Shown here one piece after another: positions 10,831-25,070 of a stretch of DNA of 64,000 nucleotides. Every line of letters starts with the position of its first letter. Position 1 is the first letter of the stretch. The notes beneath the pieces are model-generated. The model did no database searches. It was not told the DNA's origin and saw nothing but the letters and a program-made list of their open reading frames with translations. Source of the DNA: Caprimulgus europaeus (taxonomy: Eukaryota > Chordata > Aves > Caprimulgiformes > Caprimulgidae). The position numbers were made by a program, and so were the translations under genes. The DNA lies in NCBI GenBank assembly GCA_907165065.1, contig OU015524.1, positions 35,531,295 to 35,595,294 on the forward strand, written 5' to 3'.

Positions 10831-13800
10831 AAGCAAAAATGGAACATTCCTTACATGACCTTAGCAGGACTGAATTCAGCCCTCAGTCTGCTCTGAGTAT
10901 GGCAGTAAGACATTCTGCATTCAAACCTCCTGCCTTCAAACCTCAACCATTTGAAAACCAGGCAGAATATGAGCCTTATTCTTTCTTTAACAGTCACAAG
11001 CACAAGCAAGTCCAAAAACTACATGGATTCAAAAAGGCAAGGCACCGCTGCTGAGTAATTTCATTTTTGGCTTCAATATACAATGCTTGTCTTCAGGTAG
11101 GGCAGTGCATCTTTGCTCTTTCCAGAAACTTTGTTACAGTACACTTGGATACCTCACATCAAGTTCTCTTTTCACAAGCATTAGGAGAAATTAGACATAG
11201 CAATGAAATTAAAAGCAAGATGAACCAGCTTTATTTCATCCAAGGTCCAACACCTTCTCTGATGCTTAGATGTACTCACCACAGTTCTGCATGAGCTGAG
11301 GTGTATGTGTGCATACCCACCCAGTCAAACATTTTGAACAAGAAGGCAGTATGTCAAGTTATACTTTATTTACCATGTCTAGAGAGCAATAGCTACACAT
11401 TGACATCATTAATTCTATCATTCCTTCTACTTTTTGTTATTTCTGTAACTCCTTATTTTTGTTGCATTTGTATGATCTTACAAGTATTTTTTTAGTCAAT
11501 ACAGCTTAATCTTTGATATTTTGTCACTTTTCAGGCACTCGGTTTGCCTTTACGCAAACCTTCAAGGAGTAAAACATGATGCAGCTACCTATTAATGACA
11601 GTAACTGAAACAGCGAACTCCACAGCTTCTTTTTGTTGCCATTCTTATCGCCACTGTTGCTATTATACACACTTCTCTATGTACCTATTTCTGACTAGCT
11701 ATGTCACTACATCTTCACATCATTTCCTCCTTTTGTCTTGTTTAGATGCTCCTACCACAGTCTTCTCTCTCCAGTCAGAAATGAGCTCTCAAGACTTCTT
11801 GCTTCTACTGCCCTCTTAATTCTTTACCCTCTTTTTAAGCTCTGCTTGCTTCTTCAGCACCCTTGGCAGTCAGGCAAAGAAATCACCAGAAGACTTGATG
11901 CTTCCAAGGTAAAGAAGAAGAAAACTGAAAACAAGGTATCTGGAAAAGCACTTTCCTTCCTGATTATTACACAGATACAATCTTTTCCTTGCTCCTTGTC
12001 ACAGCAGAGAAAAGACATGTGTCTGCTATTTTTCTCATCACCCTTGCCTGAAAAAACCTAAAACACAGCAAATTTTTTGGTCTATTCTAGGAGAGGCAAG
12101 TAACCCACTCTTCAGTTCTTTTAATCTCAGTTTAAGACAGAGATTAAGGTAAACAGTGTATTGTCTGAAGTAATTTACTACAGCAAAACTTGCTCCATTC
12201 AAGTATGTTTTCTTCATTATTTTTGGCAGATTCTCTCAAACTCTGCTGCCTACAACACAGGCTTGTTGTGTTTCTTTTTATATGGATGGCTGTCACTTAA
12301 AATAGCAAAGGAGCACATGCAGGCACAAGTGCTGAGACCACTTTGAAAGACATCTGTAACTGTATTTACATGGCCCCCGGAAACCCTTCACTGATAAAGT
12401 CTCTTACTGACACAGTCTTTTTAGAAGAAGTCAGAAGAATTCACAGTATTTACAATCACTTTTGTCCTGTGCAAGTGTATAGCATAAATTACACACAGAT
12501 TTCAAATCTGAGATGTCTGTCAATAGGTTTTATGAATCACCTTTCATCTTCCTTGTCTTTTTTACCACTACAAAGATTCTCCATATGCAATCCTCAGGCA
12601 ATGAACATCCTATATTGAACTACAGCCATTTTCCATGTTAAAAGCAATTTTAAAAACTCTAATCACTAGTTGGCAATGAGAAATATAACTATCATTTCCC
12701 TTGATACAGTTTAGGATATTCCAGGAAAAGATACCAATCCAAATAAACTATTAGACACTGCAACCTGGTTTGATATGTCTGACAGAATAGCCTTAACTCT
12801 ATTCAATAAAATTTATTGGAGATAATTCTTTTAATCTGTTTTTTTGTTTATTTGTTTTAAAGATATTACATGTAGACTAGCTGCACAAATGGATACGGTG
12901 CTAAAAAGTTGAAATTTTAGCCTTGATTTATATCACTAATCAGTCTTAGGTCCTTGTACAAGGGACAAGTTAAGTTAATTGCATGGAAGAAGACTAACAA
13001 CCACACTGAACAGGAATGCGCACAATCCATTAAACAGGAAACACAAAGGACATAAGACTGCTTAGTTCAGATCCTTTTATGGCTCAGACGCACTTCCTTG
13101 AGGAACTGGGTTCCAAACCCCACCATGATTACACTATAGCGCTCCTTAGGGAGCATAATCCTGCAGGAGAGTGTAACAAGGCTTAGTTGATTGCATTTCT
13201 CAGGAGAGGCAGCAGCAGACAAGTGCTTTAACTGCAGGTCTGGGTGGGAATTAAGAAAATATTGGCACCCAGATGGCTTGTCTTCTTCAGAGTGAAGCAT
13301 TTCGCCTGAAACAGAACTTCAAGCTCTTCAAGTGTCTCATTCTTGAAAGTTCAAATCCATGCTTCAGCTCTGGGGCTGAAGACAACTCTAACTGTAAGCA
13401 ACCCAGCACAGGATTCAGGTCCACAAGCCTTTTTTAACTCCCATTCAAGTGATCTAGATTCTTAGGTACCTAAAGTGCATCTGCACCCAAAAAGTTTTCA
13501 CTTGAGAGACAAGGGAACAAAAGCCAAAAAGCCATATTTAGACACAGACAATTATCTTTACATCTAGGACAGAAAATCATTCTATCCAATGCTCATCTCA
13601 GCTGTAGCAAAGTAGCAGTGACTTCACAGCCCACCACAAGCAATTTTATGATGATGAAGGATACTGTAGGTACTACTGAAGGAATTGCACACTCTGATAG
13701 TGAAGTCAGTATCTTTACACCCAAACTTACAGCCATATAGGAGCTCAGGTGAGCACAGATGAACACATATCATTAGTGTGATTGACACTTTAGCATTACC

Positions 13801-16800
13801 AGCTAAATACAACCACTACTGTCCATTTTATCAACAGGACTTTTTCACTGGGAATGAGACTCATTACCACCTGATCTCACTCACCTGAAATTATGCAGTT
13901 TGCCTAAGGTAATTATCTAGGCTCCTTGCACAATCAAGACAACAGACTTTACCCTGCTCTATGATAGCATTACAAGTCTTAAGTTAGAAGAGTGTTACTT
14001 CTTTAGAAAATAAATTAAGATAGACAGTTTCCCGCTCCCATCATACGTGACTCCCTAAAAAAGGGAAACCAAACCTTAGGTGCAACACTGTAAAGATGCT
14101 TACCATTTCTAGGAAGAATAGGGAATAAAAATTAAATTAATATTACCTTACTAAGTATATTCACTTAACATTCCATTTCCTGAAAGGAAGCGACAGAAAA
14201 GCACTAAGGAAGTCAACAAACTGTAAACAGTAACAAAGGACAGAACATCATGGAATTAAGTTATAAATGAACATAGACCTCTCTGCATGCTGAATCACCA
14301 TTAAACATCATCTCTCTCAGTGCTGCAGGAAGCCAAGATCTTTTTTCCCTTAATTTTCTAAAGAGGGAAAAAATGATGACAGAAGTAAGGATGGAACTGA
14401 TTCTGAAATCTCAGTTTCACTGGGTATGAAAAGACCTTCTTCTTGAAGTACTTTTTTTGTCAACATTTGCTCATTCCTTCTGGCACGGTTGACAACACTG
14501 ACAGAGAAGAGCACTTTCACATCTCCTGTGAGCAAAACCAGACTTAGCTACTTGCAACAGTCGGGACCAATTCTTGGTATCCAAGACTTGTATCACAGCA
14601 ACTCTGGAGTTAGCCTGGCTAAGGAGCTTTTAATGTTTAATTGTGTGGGTTCAATCAGTCGCTATATCCAGCTAAATTACTTAATTCTTCAAACACGTCA
14701 TAGAGGTTTTCCCCTGCAGAATTTTCTGGAAAGCCTCTTCTCTTTTTCTTCTTGAGAAATCTTTGGGTTTTGAGCCAATTCTCTTTCATCACAGCAGTTG
14801 AGATGCATTTGTCTCAGTCTGTGTTTTCCCCTGGCTATAACACGTTTTGAACTGATTTTAATTCTGTTTGCCAGATCACCAATCTGTTTTTCCAACATTT
14901 TTCCCCACACTGCTGTTTATCAGTCTTGGCCTCCATATTTCAAAGCATAGAGAGATTATCATAATTTTGAGGTGAATGCAACATTTAAATTAGTTCCTAT
15001 AAAAGCACCAGCAGCCTTTGCCTGTCATGCAGACATTCAATTATTGGTGAGCTCAGGGCCATAAAATCTTTTCAGAGTCCAAAGAGAAAAATACAGTACT
15101 TTTTTGGGGGTGCTGATTTACTGGCCTCCTCAACTGTGAACCCTTTATGGATACACAATCAATCATGAAGAAAGGGTATTGTTAAAATGCCTGCAGCTAT
15201 AGCATATTGAGAAGCAGTTTGTATTTATAGAGAGTTGTTCTGTCTCCAAGGATTTCAAAGAGCTCCATAGTCTTTTATAATTGCTAAATAAACTATGTTC
15301 ATTTGTTAAAGTTATTTTTTTCAGAATTTGTTGCTCTACTTTTCAAAGCAAAACAAAAGTGTTGCTTGATTTGATAGAGTTAACTGCATTACCATGAATC
15401 TAGTTAAGCCACTCAATTTATATTTGGAGTTTAGCCTCTTGTTTTCAAGTCCCACTGGAATCAAATGCAAACTTTAAGTGGTTGTTATGAATTGTCATGC
15501 CTTTCAATAGCAGTATGGGTAATGCTCTTAAATGGGAGAGAGGAAAAGGATGCTTTACTAAAATTGTTTGGGTCTTGTCATCAGAAAAGCCACAGTGCTG
15601 TTTGACCCTGATGCTGACTGTATCAAAATTTTTTCCTTAAACATTTTCGAATGTCCTTGAAAAACCCCCATTGCCTCTTGAAGGGAAAGCAAAGGCTTTG
15701 AACACACATGCAAATGTTTTGCATTTGAGAAAACAAAACAGAAAAGGTCCCTGACATTTATACACTTACCCCATTGCCTTATTTGTATTTGATTGTGTAC
15801 AACCTCAGGAACAAGACATGAATGGCAGTTCCCAGAAGTAACTGAAGAGCATTTGTCTCTATATTCCCGCTAAACAGACTGTGCTGTGATTCTTCAGTTA
15901 TTTCTACTTGTTAGTCTTCTCACTGTTCATTCTCTTTTTAACCACCTCATTCTGCTAGCTATACCTTGTTTAATCAGAGTATAGCCTTAACATCCCTCCC
16001 TTACCAAAAAATTTCCCCAAAGTTCTATTTAGGAAAGTTGCCACTGTTCCAACTTTAATATCCACACACACATACGTAGGCAGAAGTTACAAGGAACACA
16101 ATGCAATGCTCCAGTTAAGCCAGTGAGACAATTATTTTTCTGTTTATGCAGAATGGTTCCACAAACAAATACCAAGAAGAGTAGAAAGAATATCTGACCC
16201 ACTGAAGACCTGAGGGAGCTTTTCCCCTTAAGTCAACAGACACTGAGTTGTGGTAGAATGTCAAATCATACAGATGCATTTATCTGGAACATATGTCTTA
16301 TCTCTGTATGTTGGGTTTTTTTAAACAGTAAAGCATTTATGTATTTTACAGCTGTTTACCATACTTACTGATGGGGAAATACTATTATTATGATGTAAGT
16401 GTCACGTAGTGAAGTCAGAATGGTGCAATTTCACAAAAATAGTTTAAATTGGAATTTCAAAGCTACACCTGTTTTTGCTTAAATCAGCCTATGAAGTCAT
16501 CAGTAAAACCAGCATGTGTAAATTACATACGAGCCTAAAAAAGAGCTTCTCTAAGTTATCAGTGTATTTTGCTTCCAATAGTAGGAAAGCTATTGTTATG
16601 CCAAAATTGGAAGAGTACTCTTCATATCACAATTCCAAGCGGTAGGAAATTTTTTTCCACATTAGTCTTTAATATCTATAAACTTAAATAAAATTATGTT
16701 GTAAAATATGAGGCCATATAATGTATCAATGGTTAGAACAGTTACGTGCCTTTCAAATGATCGTTTCAGCTTCATCTTTACACAAGGATTTAAGCGCTGC

Positions 16801-19694
16801 ACACAGAATGACGTGCAGATCTGGAAGTCTAATACCCACACGTGCATACTTGTCCAACTTCAAGCCACAACACACAACTAAGCCATAGTAGGGTGCTGCA
16901 AGCTTGTATTCACTAACCATTATGTAACCTGTACTACTTAAATTTGAGACATGTTTTCATTTTCTACCTAAAATAGAAATGAGACAAGTCTCCTTAATGC
17001 ATTTTATAAGGAATTTGGGTGAAGACCAAAAAACTCCCATCTAGCTAAAAGAAAAGAAAAAAGAAAAAAAAGTCTTCCATATTATTTAGTTGTATAAACT
17101 TAACATGCAACTTCAGTTGCAAAATTCACATAGATTTCATATTGTCTTCCTGAATAAACAGATTAGGCTCATTTTCCTTCTTAAACACATTTATCCTTGG
17201 GATAACTTTGTTAAATAAATACATGCTTGATTTACTTCACACAATGCCATTCCAGCTGTGGGTAGGGTACCCTCTATACCTACTCTTGAGTTTTCCTTTT
17301 GCTTTTAGTGCAATTTCTGGTCAACTCAGGGGCTAGTTAATATATTCCCACAACATACCTCTAAGACAGGGAAGTGGTGGCATCATCACCGTACACATGG
17401 GGAATTGTAGCCTGGTGAGAGGTGTGCAAAAGTGTCCTACACTTGTAGGCAACACCAGACAACTGATTCCAGAAGGAAAAATTTCACTTTTTCTCAGCTT
17501 GATAGGCAAAACGCACAATGCCACTAAAAACTAGTCCCCAACCATCTCAGGCTAGAAAACGAGGTGTATATTCAAATGCATTTTCTGAAGAATCATTTAA
17601 CATCAGAATTGGATGGAGTAAAACTGAGAACTTCCTAGTCTTTTGCTACTGTAGTAAGCAGTTCTCACAATAGCTGTCTTGAAAGGAATTCCAGAAAGCA
17701 CATCTTCAGTTTAGAATATGCGTATTATCATATATTTATAAATTTTATAAAAAACTGATAGAAACAACACAGAATTCCTTTAACAAACTTTCTTTAGCAT
17801 TACATTTATAAAGCCAGGGAGATCAGCACAGACATTCAGAGGATCCACGCTCAGCTCACGCTGACTAGTGGTTACTATTTAACAGTGCCATTGAAAGAAC
17901 AGTGGAAAACGTCTGATGTGGATGTACCTGAATTACTGAAAGTATTAGCTTCCTACTGTTTTATAGACTACTAGTTTGAGAATAGAATTTTACAGTTGAA
18001 ATTTCTGTGCTGATGCCATTGCTACTGTTAGACTCTTAGAAGACTTTTGAGCCCGAGGTTTCAAATATTCAGGCAGATTATAGGTCAAGTGTGTCAGTAT
18101 GTACTTTTAAGAAAGCAATGCCTCCCTTGAGAATTACTCAGAGCTCATGGTGAGCTTATGTAAGACAGGCTATTTGGCTGGCCTCACCTACACATTAAAG
18201 TATTTTTGATGTTTACATTACAAATGTTGAGAGCCACATGATCTCATCCTTTTCAGTTATTCTTTGTTGATCATATCAATTCCACTGCAAGTTTATTTTC
18301 ATCACTATACATTCAGTCTTTCTACTGATGCTAAACCATATTTATACTTACTCTGTAGCTGTCAGCCTATCCAACTTGAGCTATTTTCATTTGCTTGAGA
18401 AGGCTCTACATTTCCAGAGCCTTATCCTTAAGTATTTGCTAATTCTGCACCAAGATATCTGAAGATTAATTTGCAGTAGCTTAAATATGCTAACATACTG
18501 ATTAAATAGAATCAGATAGATGCTTTACAGTGTAATAACTTTAACAACAGATTATTATTAAGCATGCAAACAGAATAGCATTTCAGCTCTAAAGATAAGC
18601 ACTTTGAAATTATACAATGCCATATTTATGATCTTCCTCTCTCTTTCTGTAATGAATGTGGTATAAGCCCTTTGAAAAAAGTAACATATGGCAATATAAA
18701 TAAAACTGTATTACAATACTAGGCATAAGGAGACAAAATTAATTATGGAATACAATTATGACCATTATGAAAATCTAAGGAATCGGTGAACTCAAAAAAT
18801 GTTTAATTGAAGATCTTTAACATTATATCCAGGGTGGGGTTTTGGTTTGTTTTGTTTTTAAAAACAAAGGCTTTAAAAAAATCACTACGAACAATTGTAA
18901 CAGCCTCCCCCATAGGCACAATTAATGAGAATTACAAATTTAGCACTAAAAAAATTAAAATTTTTGTGCGAGCTTTATGACTAATGACACTAGCTAGTCT
19001 TAAGAGAAGGCTTATCCCACAGCACAAGAGATCAAAATGCTTAATAGCAGGAATGTCTACTAGGAGGTAACTGCATTTCACGTCCCAGGGTGACTTTAAA
19101 TGCTATTATTGTAACCCAAACAGCTTACCAAATTTTCAAGCTCTGCTGATGCGATCTATAACTTTCTGGCAATATACAGTTTAAAAGGCAAAAAGTAACA
19201 GATTATTTTTCTATCTTTAATAAGACTACTATACTGCATGTTCTGAAAGCTATCAGAGAAATGAAACTGCTCATAAATACACCAGAGTAAATGTTCCAGG
19301 AACCTTAAAATTAATTGAAAAATGTTTAATGTGACTAATCTTTAACATTTTTTCCCTAGTATCTCCAAAAGCTGATCTGGCAACACTGTAATGGGACATT
19401 CAAACATGCCTGACTGTCTATGAATCAGAAGATGCCCAAGAAGCACCTATCCAGGGTTGGCAGTTTTCTTCCCAAAGCACTATTAGCCCACATCTCATTA
19501 GCCTCTGCCAGGACAGACCTGTCTCTACAAAGTATCTCAGGACTGAGACTTGTTCCAGTTTCAAGTTTATCCATTTCATGTCACAGGATTGAAATGATCT
19601 GTAGAAGTCCAGAAAAATCAGCACCAATTGCAACAACAGCTGGGAAATAGATTTATTCTATGGAGTACACCTTTCACAGATGTCAATTTCTGTC
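10831..19694 (-). other. LTBP1: LTBP1 intron B-C, central part: no gene seen
   Basis: About 8.9 kb of AT-rich intron. I found no recognisable mobile element, exon or RNA gene. The many 60-107 codon open frames have no recognisable domains and no consistent splice context. A T/G tract running into an A-run at 18832-18866 can fold on itself. Confidence 0.55.
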
Positions 19695-20159
19695 TGTCCT
19701 GGTTTTGATAGGATAGAGTTAATTTTCTTAGTAGCTAGAATAGATGTGTTTTGGTTTAAATATGGGGTTTGTTATGAGAATAATCTTGATAAGGTACTAA
19801 TGCTTTAGTTGCTGCTGGATGCCCAAGCTCATCATGTTTTGCCAGTTTTCAAGAGCAAAGGGGTGGGAGGGGGGAAGCATATTGAGCAAAACCCAAAACT
19901 GGCATTTGGTTATGTCAATGAGATATTCCATATCATATCACGCCACACTCAGTATATTAATGAGAGCTGACCAGAAAGCTAGAGATTTCTTTTAGTTATT
20001 CTCTTTGGGGATCAGTTGGGCTTGCTCTTCTAGGACTGCAGCTTTGGGAATGTTTCTGCTCCAGGATCGCCAGCCGGGAACAGGCTGGGCTAGCTGGGAA
20101 CTCACTCACAGCACGAGCGAGTGGCTGTGTTTGGCTGTTAGCCAAGTGAAACCACCACA
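19695..20159 (+). mobile_element. Solo LTR of an avian endogenous retrovirus
   Basis: The sequence begins TGTCCTGGTTTTGATAGG and continues ATAGAGTTAATTTTCTTAGTAGCT. It later has GATATTCCATATCATATCACG and a TATA-like AGTATATTAATGAG (about 19950-19964), and it ends GTGAAACCACCACA. This is the layout of a common bird LTR family, with TG...CA ends, and it is 465 bp long. No gag, pol or env sequence flanks it, so it is a solo LTR, probably left by recombination between the two LTRs of a provirus. The flanks show only a weak TGTC/TGTT match, so no clean target-site duplication is seen. It lies on the strand opposite to LTBP1. Confidence 0.75.
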
Positions 20160-22564
20160 TTGTTACAGTGTTAATACTTCAAAAGAAAATGCATGGAAAT
20201 GCTCAGAAAAAAATAACAAAATCACTTGCTTTGCACTGAATGTTAATTGATAACTATGAATTCCTGGACAATAGCACCGAGTAATTACCTGGCTACTATT
20301 TTGTCTCTTCTCTAAAAAAATTTATTTAATGAGAAGGAAAAAAAAAATAAAGGTCTTGAAGCATTCAGTACTAACTTTCTGGCTTTTGCTTTTTAATAAA
20401 CTATTACATTTTTCCCCTCTTTCTTTTCAAGTATTTCCATGTCGCCACTACTGATTCCTATGCTCAATGAAATAAGCAGCTCTGCCATAAACCAAGAACA
20501 TACATTTAACATCGGTGACAAAATACCATGAGATCATCAGCCACTCTCATAAATTTCCTCATATTAACCAGAGAATGAGTGTCAACCCTGCCATAAGCAT
20601 GACATAATTCACAGGAGCTGATCCCTCAGTTCAAGACAGGGCTAGGAACTGCATATTGGTAGTTATCACAGAACACTTGACATGAAATTTCACATCCTAA
20701 TTTCACCTCACTAATTAATTCAAACATACCTAACATTCAAATACTGACAGTTGAAGTTTAACACTCAATTTTTATGGAAATGGGTAGTCTCCTATACTTG
20801 GAGTCCATTCCAGCACCTCCAGAAGCCACCCTAAACAGATATAGCTGGCCACCTTCTAGGTTTCCTGTTCAGGCTAGGGATATACAGTCTTAAACTCTAA
20901 CAACACACAGCTCAAACTGCACTCTGTACTAGTAGATATCTAAACTGCTTTATCAGAAGTTGCAATCACTGACTCCCACCTCACAAACGTAGCAGTGGTG
21001 GGAAAACAGGTAAAGTGACCTTTTCTAGGCTGCTCAAAAGCCCAGTATCAGAGATTTTAACAGCATACAAATAGCCTCAAACTTAGTCGTGCGTTTGCCT
21101 CTCATGGAAGTTTTTACCAGGCCACAAAAATCTATCTGTCCTTTGGGTGTTTTAGGAATCACAGGCTTTCCGATAAGGGTAGAATGTTTCACTAATGCAC
21201 TGCTCACCGAGAGGCTTCTTAGAATTTGATAATAAATACTCTATGTCTTCAGCTCCTGGCTTTCCTTCTCCTAGTCATGTGAAGATTTTTAGGTCAGAAT
21301 CGAACCAGCAACAGTCACTCCAAGTACTGGGAGAACTATACAACCTGAGATCTGTATACTCTTTATCAGAGGAGAGGGACACAATCCAATCACAGTGGCC
21401 AGTAATACATGTCTGGAGAAAAATTACAGCTGGATGGACAAACAGCAATCGTATCTTATTCCCAACCAAAGGACTACTGGTTGATGTTGACAATGCGATT
21501 GAAGACCTTTTTGAAGCTTCCAAGAAAGGGATGTAGTTCTTTGCAAGCAGTATACTTCACCACTCTGAAAGTATTAATCAAATGACTTTCAGCTGCTCCT
21601 GTTCTTCCCATTAGGGCCAAGATTCTAATCAACCATTGATGAACTTACACTTGAGGAAAAAGAAGCATGGGGTTGCATTTAAGTACAAACTGACAGATTA
21701 TAAAGATGTGCAATGCAGAAATGCAAAGACATTCACTCAAAGAACTATATTTACAGATTTAGAAGGAAAGACTCTTGCCTAAATCCTCAGCAGAACATAT
21801 TTCTCTGTGCTATAGCAGAGGAAGTCTGTTAGTAGACTGCAAGTACCTTAGGTCTCGATGTTAATCAGTCCATTATTTAACTGCAGGAACTATTCTCCAA
21901 ATTAAGCCAGCAGACACTCTGTAATGCCTAACCCATAATTCATCAAGTTCTTCATCTTTTAAGCCAAAACTTGTCCTCAAGCTCCCCACACAATGGGGCA
22001 TGAGCCAAGGCCACAAGCTGGGCACCTACACAATCCTTGTTTTATAAGTATGAAGCAGAAACTCTCATGCAGCCTCCATACTGTGCAGAAGTTCATAAAC
22101 ACATAATAAATTAAATATAGAGAAAAATAGTCACCAATGAGACCACAGTCCTGGATTCCAGCTTTACAAGAAGGGTATCCATCATACTAAAGTAAAGGGA
22201 ACTGTTGTGTTACACTGACTACACTTATGATTATGTCTGCTCTAGCAAGTGTTCACAAAGCACTTTTCATCTGAAGGAAAAACTATCATCTAGAAATAGC
22301 ATTATGAGATTCCAGCAGTGAACGAGGTTCAATTTTTTTCTTCATCCAGGAAATCTGTTTTGCCTCTCAACAGGATGCATAATGTTGGAGCATTTGCTAA
22401 TCTAAGAATTATCTCATATTTAATTCTTTTAACCTTTTTCTGTCTTGAAGTGTTACTGAAATTCAGGTAAACAAAAGACATTTTTCAAGATGTTAAAAAA
22501 AAAAAAAAGAAAAGTAAGGGCAGGGGAGGGCACCTTTGAAGGGGAAAGAAGGGAATATACTCAC
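20160..22564 (-). other. LTBP1: LTBP1 intron B-C, proximal part: no gene seen
   Basis: Intron sequence between the solo LTR and exon B. A plus-strand frame of 113 codons at 21195-21536 and its antisense frame share no recognisable motif and look like chance. A short A-rich run lies near 22496-22514, just beyond the exon B donor. Confidence 0.55.
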
Positions 22565-22740
22565 ATTGAAAAGATGATGCAAGTTGATCCTGGCCCAGTC
22601 TAAGTGGTAACGAGCCCTCAGTGGACTGTTCTCCCGAAATCACTTTTTTTACTGGATAATATTTGGGTTTGAGCACATATTCTTGTGTTTGGCCATGATG
22701 AAGATTCATCATCAGTGTCTGAGATGAAACGGGAATCATC
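22565..22740 (-). CDS. LTBP1: LTBP1 internal exon B: linker between first EGF-like module and four-cysteine segment (long isoform)
   Basis: This 176-bp exon encodes about 58 residues of LTBP1L linker. It contains HHGQTQEYVLKPKYYP and SGEQSTEGSLPLR, both characteristic of LTBP1. It has no cysteine and no recognisable fold, so it looks like an extended protease-accessible or matrix-binding hinge, rich in basic and polar residues. The acceptor is TTAAAACAG before 22740 and the donor is GTGAGT at 22564-22559. Its first base completes the CA left by exon A to give Gln. Its last base T combines with exon C's TG to give Leu. The acceptor tract is A-rich close to the junction, with the T-run a few bases further upstream (TCTTTTTTTTCTTAAAACAG). 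The open frame continues past the donor into the intron, so the end was set by the splice site and the exon C join. It is absent from the short isoform. Confidence 0.95.
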
Positions 22741-25070
22741 CTGTTTTAAGAAAAAAAAGAAAAAATTTAAAAAATATCAAAGAGACAGAATGATATAAGA
22801 ATTAATAAACTAGACTTAGAAACTACTGGTAAAAAAAAATGAAAGGCAAATTCATCTGTACTCCAAGTTCTCAAAACACAGTTTAGGAAACTTACTCGCT
22901 TTCAATTAAGCACCTGATTTTCCATATATTTAGCATTCTCATTGTCTTGTCAACTCATCAAACACCTAACAAATAAAGACTGCAGGGACTATGTCACTTC
23001 CTTTTTGATATAGCAAGAAAAGCATCATGGACAGCTTGGAAAACAGGGAGGAATGGGAAAAAGTCCTCCTCAAAATCATGAGTTGGAGCTGGACTTCATT
23101 AGCATACAGAGCTTTCCAGACTGGTCAGAGAAGCAGCGGTGCATTTACCCCTCTCTCCATTTCTTATTTCACACCAGGTATGTTAGTAAAACCTAAGCCC
23201 AGCTGACTTTCCCACTCTGTTCCCTTCCCCAACACACCCCTCTAGCCATAAAACAGAGCACTGCTCCTATTCCCCTTTATCAGCCTGTCTCCCATCTCAT
23301 CAGAAGGTGTCTGTTTCCAGCTCCATGTTACTTTTCCCATCCACTGTCTTTTTGCCTGCACAGTTGAACATCTCTAAACAAATGTGCTACAACAACATGG
23401 CTGGCTTTGACAGCAAAACTATTTCCTCTTCCTCTTAAACAAGATGATTCCTTCAAGTTTACGGATTCTCTCACTGACAATCCCAGTTCCTTACTTGTAT
23501 TGTTAGATTCCTCCCTAAGATCTCAGCTTCTCACTGCACAAGACCTTGACAATAACGAGTAGAAATTCCCTTCTCCACCCTCTCACAAAACATGGTTATT
23601 TAGCCCCAACCATTTCTTTACTAACAGACAAATTGGCCTCCACAGTGCTACCCAGCAAATAAACAAGCAAGGGAGCAAATCACACAGCTGCAAGTCACAT
23701 GCAATGAAGCTGGGAGCTGCTTTGGGGACCTGGGCTGCAGTTTCACTGCCTAGCAAGTAATAGCAGACCTTCAAGTAATAAACCTACCAATAGCAAGTCT
23801 TCAAGAAGCTGTAGCTAGTGTAGATCACACTGTAGAGATACATGTTCCTCAGAGAGTGGTATCAATTACTAACCTAGTAACAGTGGCTACTAGGACTACA
23901 TCGTCCTTTGCTCAAGTGAAGGCATAAAGAGTGGGACGCTGTAAGCCTCCCTCACTTTCTTCTCAACTAAGAGTCTGTAATAAGTTCAATCTGCAAAAGC
24001 AGAAAAAGGGGAAAGTCACAGGATTGGTAACAACCATCCCTCAAAGAGCCACAGTGCTGCAGCACAAACAACTGTCCTTTGGGAACAAGGTGTGGGCCCT
24101 GTGTTACAGAGGACAGCTGAGCAGCACTTCCCCACAGTGGTGGGACTGAAGAGTTTCAGCTGAGGGAGAAGTTGGACAATTACTGTGTTGTTTTCCAACA
24201 TGTGGAGCCTGAGCCAGCCCCTATCTCCAAAGCAATGCCTGATTTCTTAGTTGTGTTATTTGAGGATGCTTAGTAACTGCTGTAGCCAATGGATTTGTGG
24301 TTAGAACAGACAATGGGGTTTTGTCCTACACAGATGCTCTTGTTAACTTGGATCACTTTGAGAAAAAGTGCATTCATTAACAGAGATGCTCTATGACTCT
24401 TATGTACAACAGAAACACAACTCCTCAGACTACCTCCAAGTCAAATTTTTCAAGTACAGTGCTTACACAGTCTCATTATATTCAGTAAAAGCCCCTTCCC
24501 CAGATTAAGAGAAAATACTGTACTTTCTGTGTTGTCTTTGGGTTTCCTACCAGCAAATCTAAAGAGAGGCTTAAGGGATGGTGGAGGTCAGGCTCAGAAT
24601 TCAATAGAGTCTGATAAGAAATATCACCAGGAAGACCTCAGCCTGCAATAAAACTGAAGTCACTGATTTTGGTACTGCTTATATATGAATTTCAGTTCTT
24701 TGAAGAGTCACTACAATCCTTCCTGTACAACCTGTTTTTTCTACAGATCCCATTTAACACCTATGTATAAGGACATCCATTTTTGTACCTAGACATAAGA
24801 GGGTCTATACTGAATTCTTCTCATGGTATGTGTAAGCAGATCATGACAACAAAGGTCAAAATACTACAGAAGTTGATACCACAGCGATCTATTAGAAGTT
24901 ATATATATTTAAAACTAATGGTATTATCTTCTTTGACTGAACACAGATGCCGCCATTTAAGTGCCTGTCTGTTTTCTGTTAAGGCTATAACATGTTGTAA
25001 AGCATTACCATTTACATTGTCATATATCCAGCCACACTGTAGCCCAATCCTGCCAAGCTACAATAAGAGT
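22741..25070 (-). other. LTBP1: LTBP1 intron A-B, segment next to exon B: no gene seen
   Basis: Intron sequence. The 20 bases above exon B form its acceptor, with a T-rich run followed by AAAACAG. No mobile element or coding similarity is visible up to the CR1 that starts at 25071. Confidence 0.55.

Noticed and set aside
21195-21536. 113-codon plus-strand frame in the intron near exon B
   Set aside because: No recognisable motif, no splice or promoter evidence, and an equally long antisense frame. Consistent with chance.
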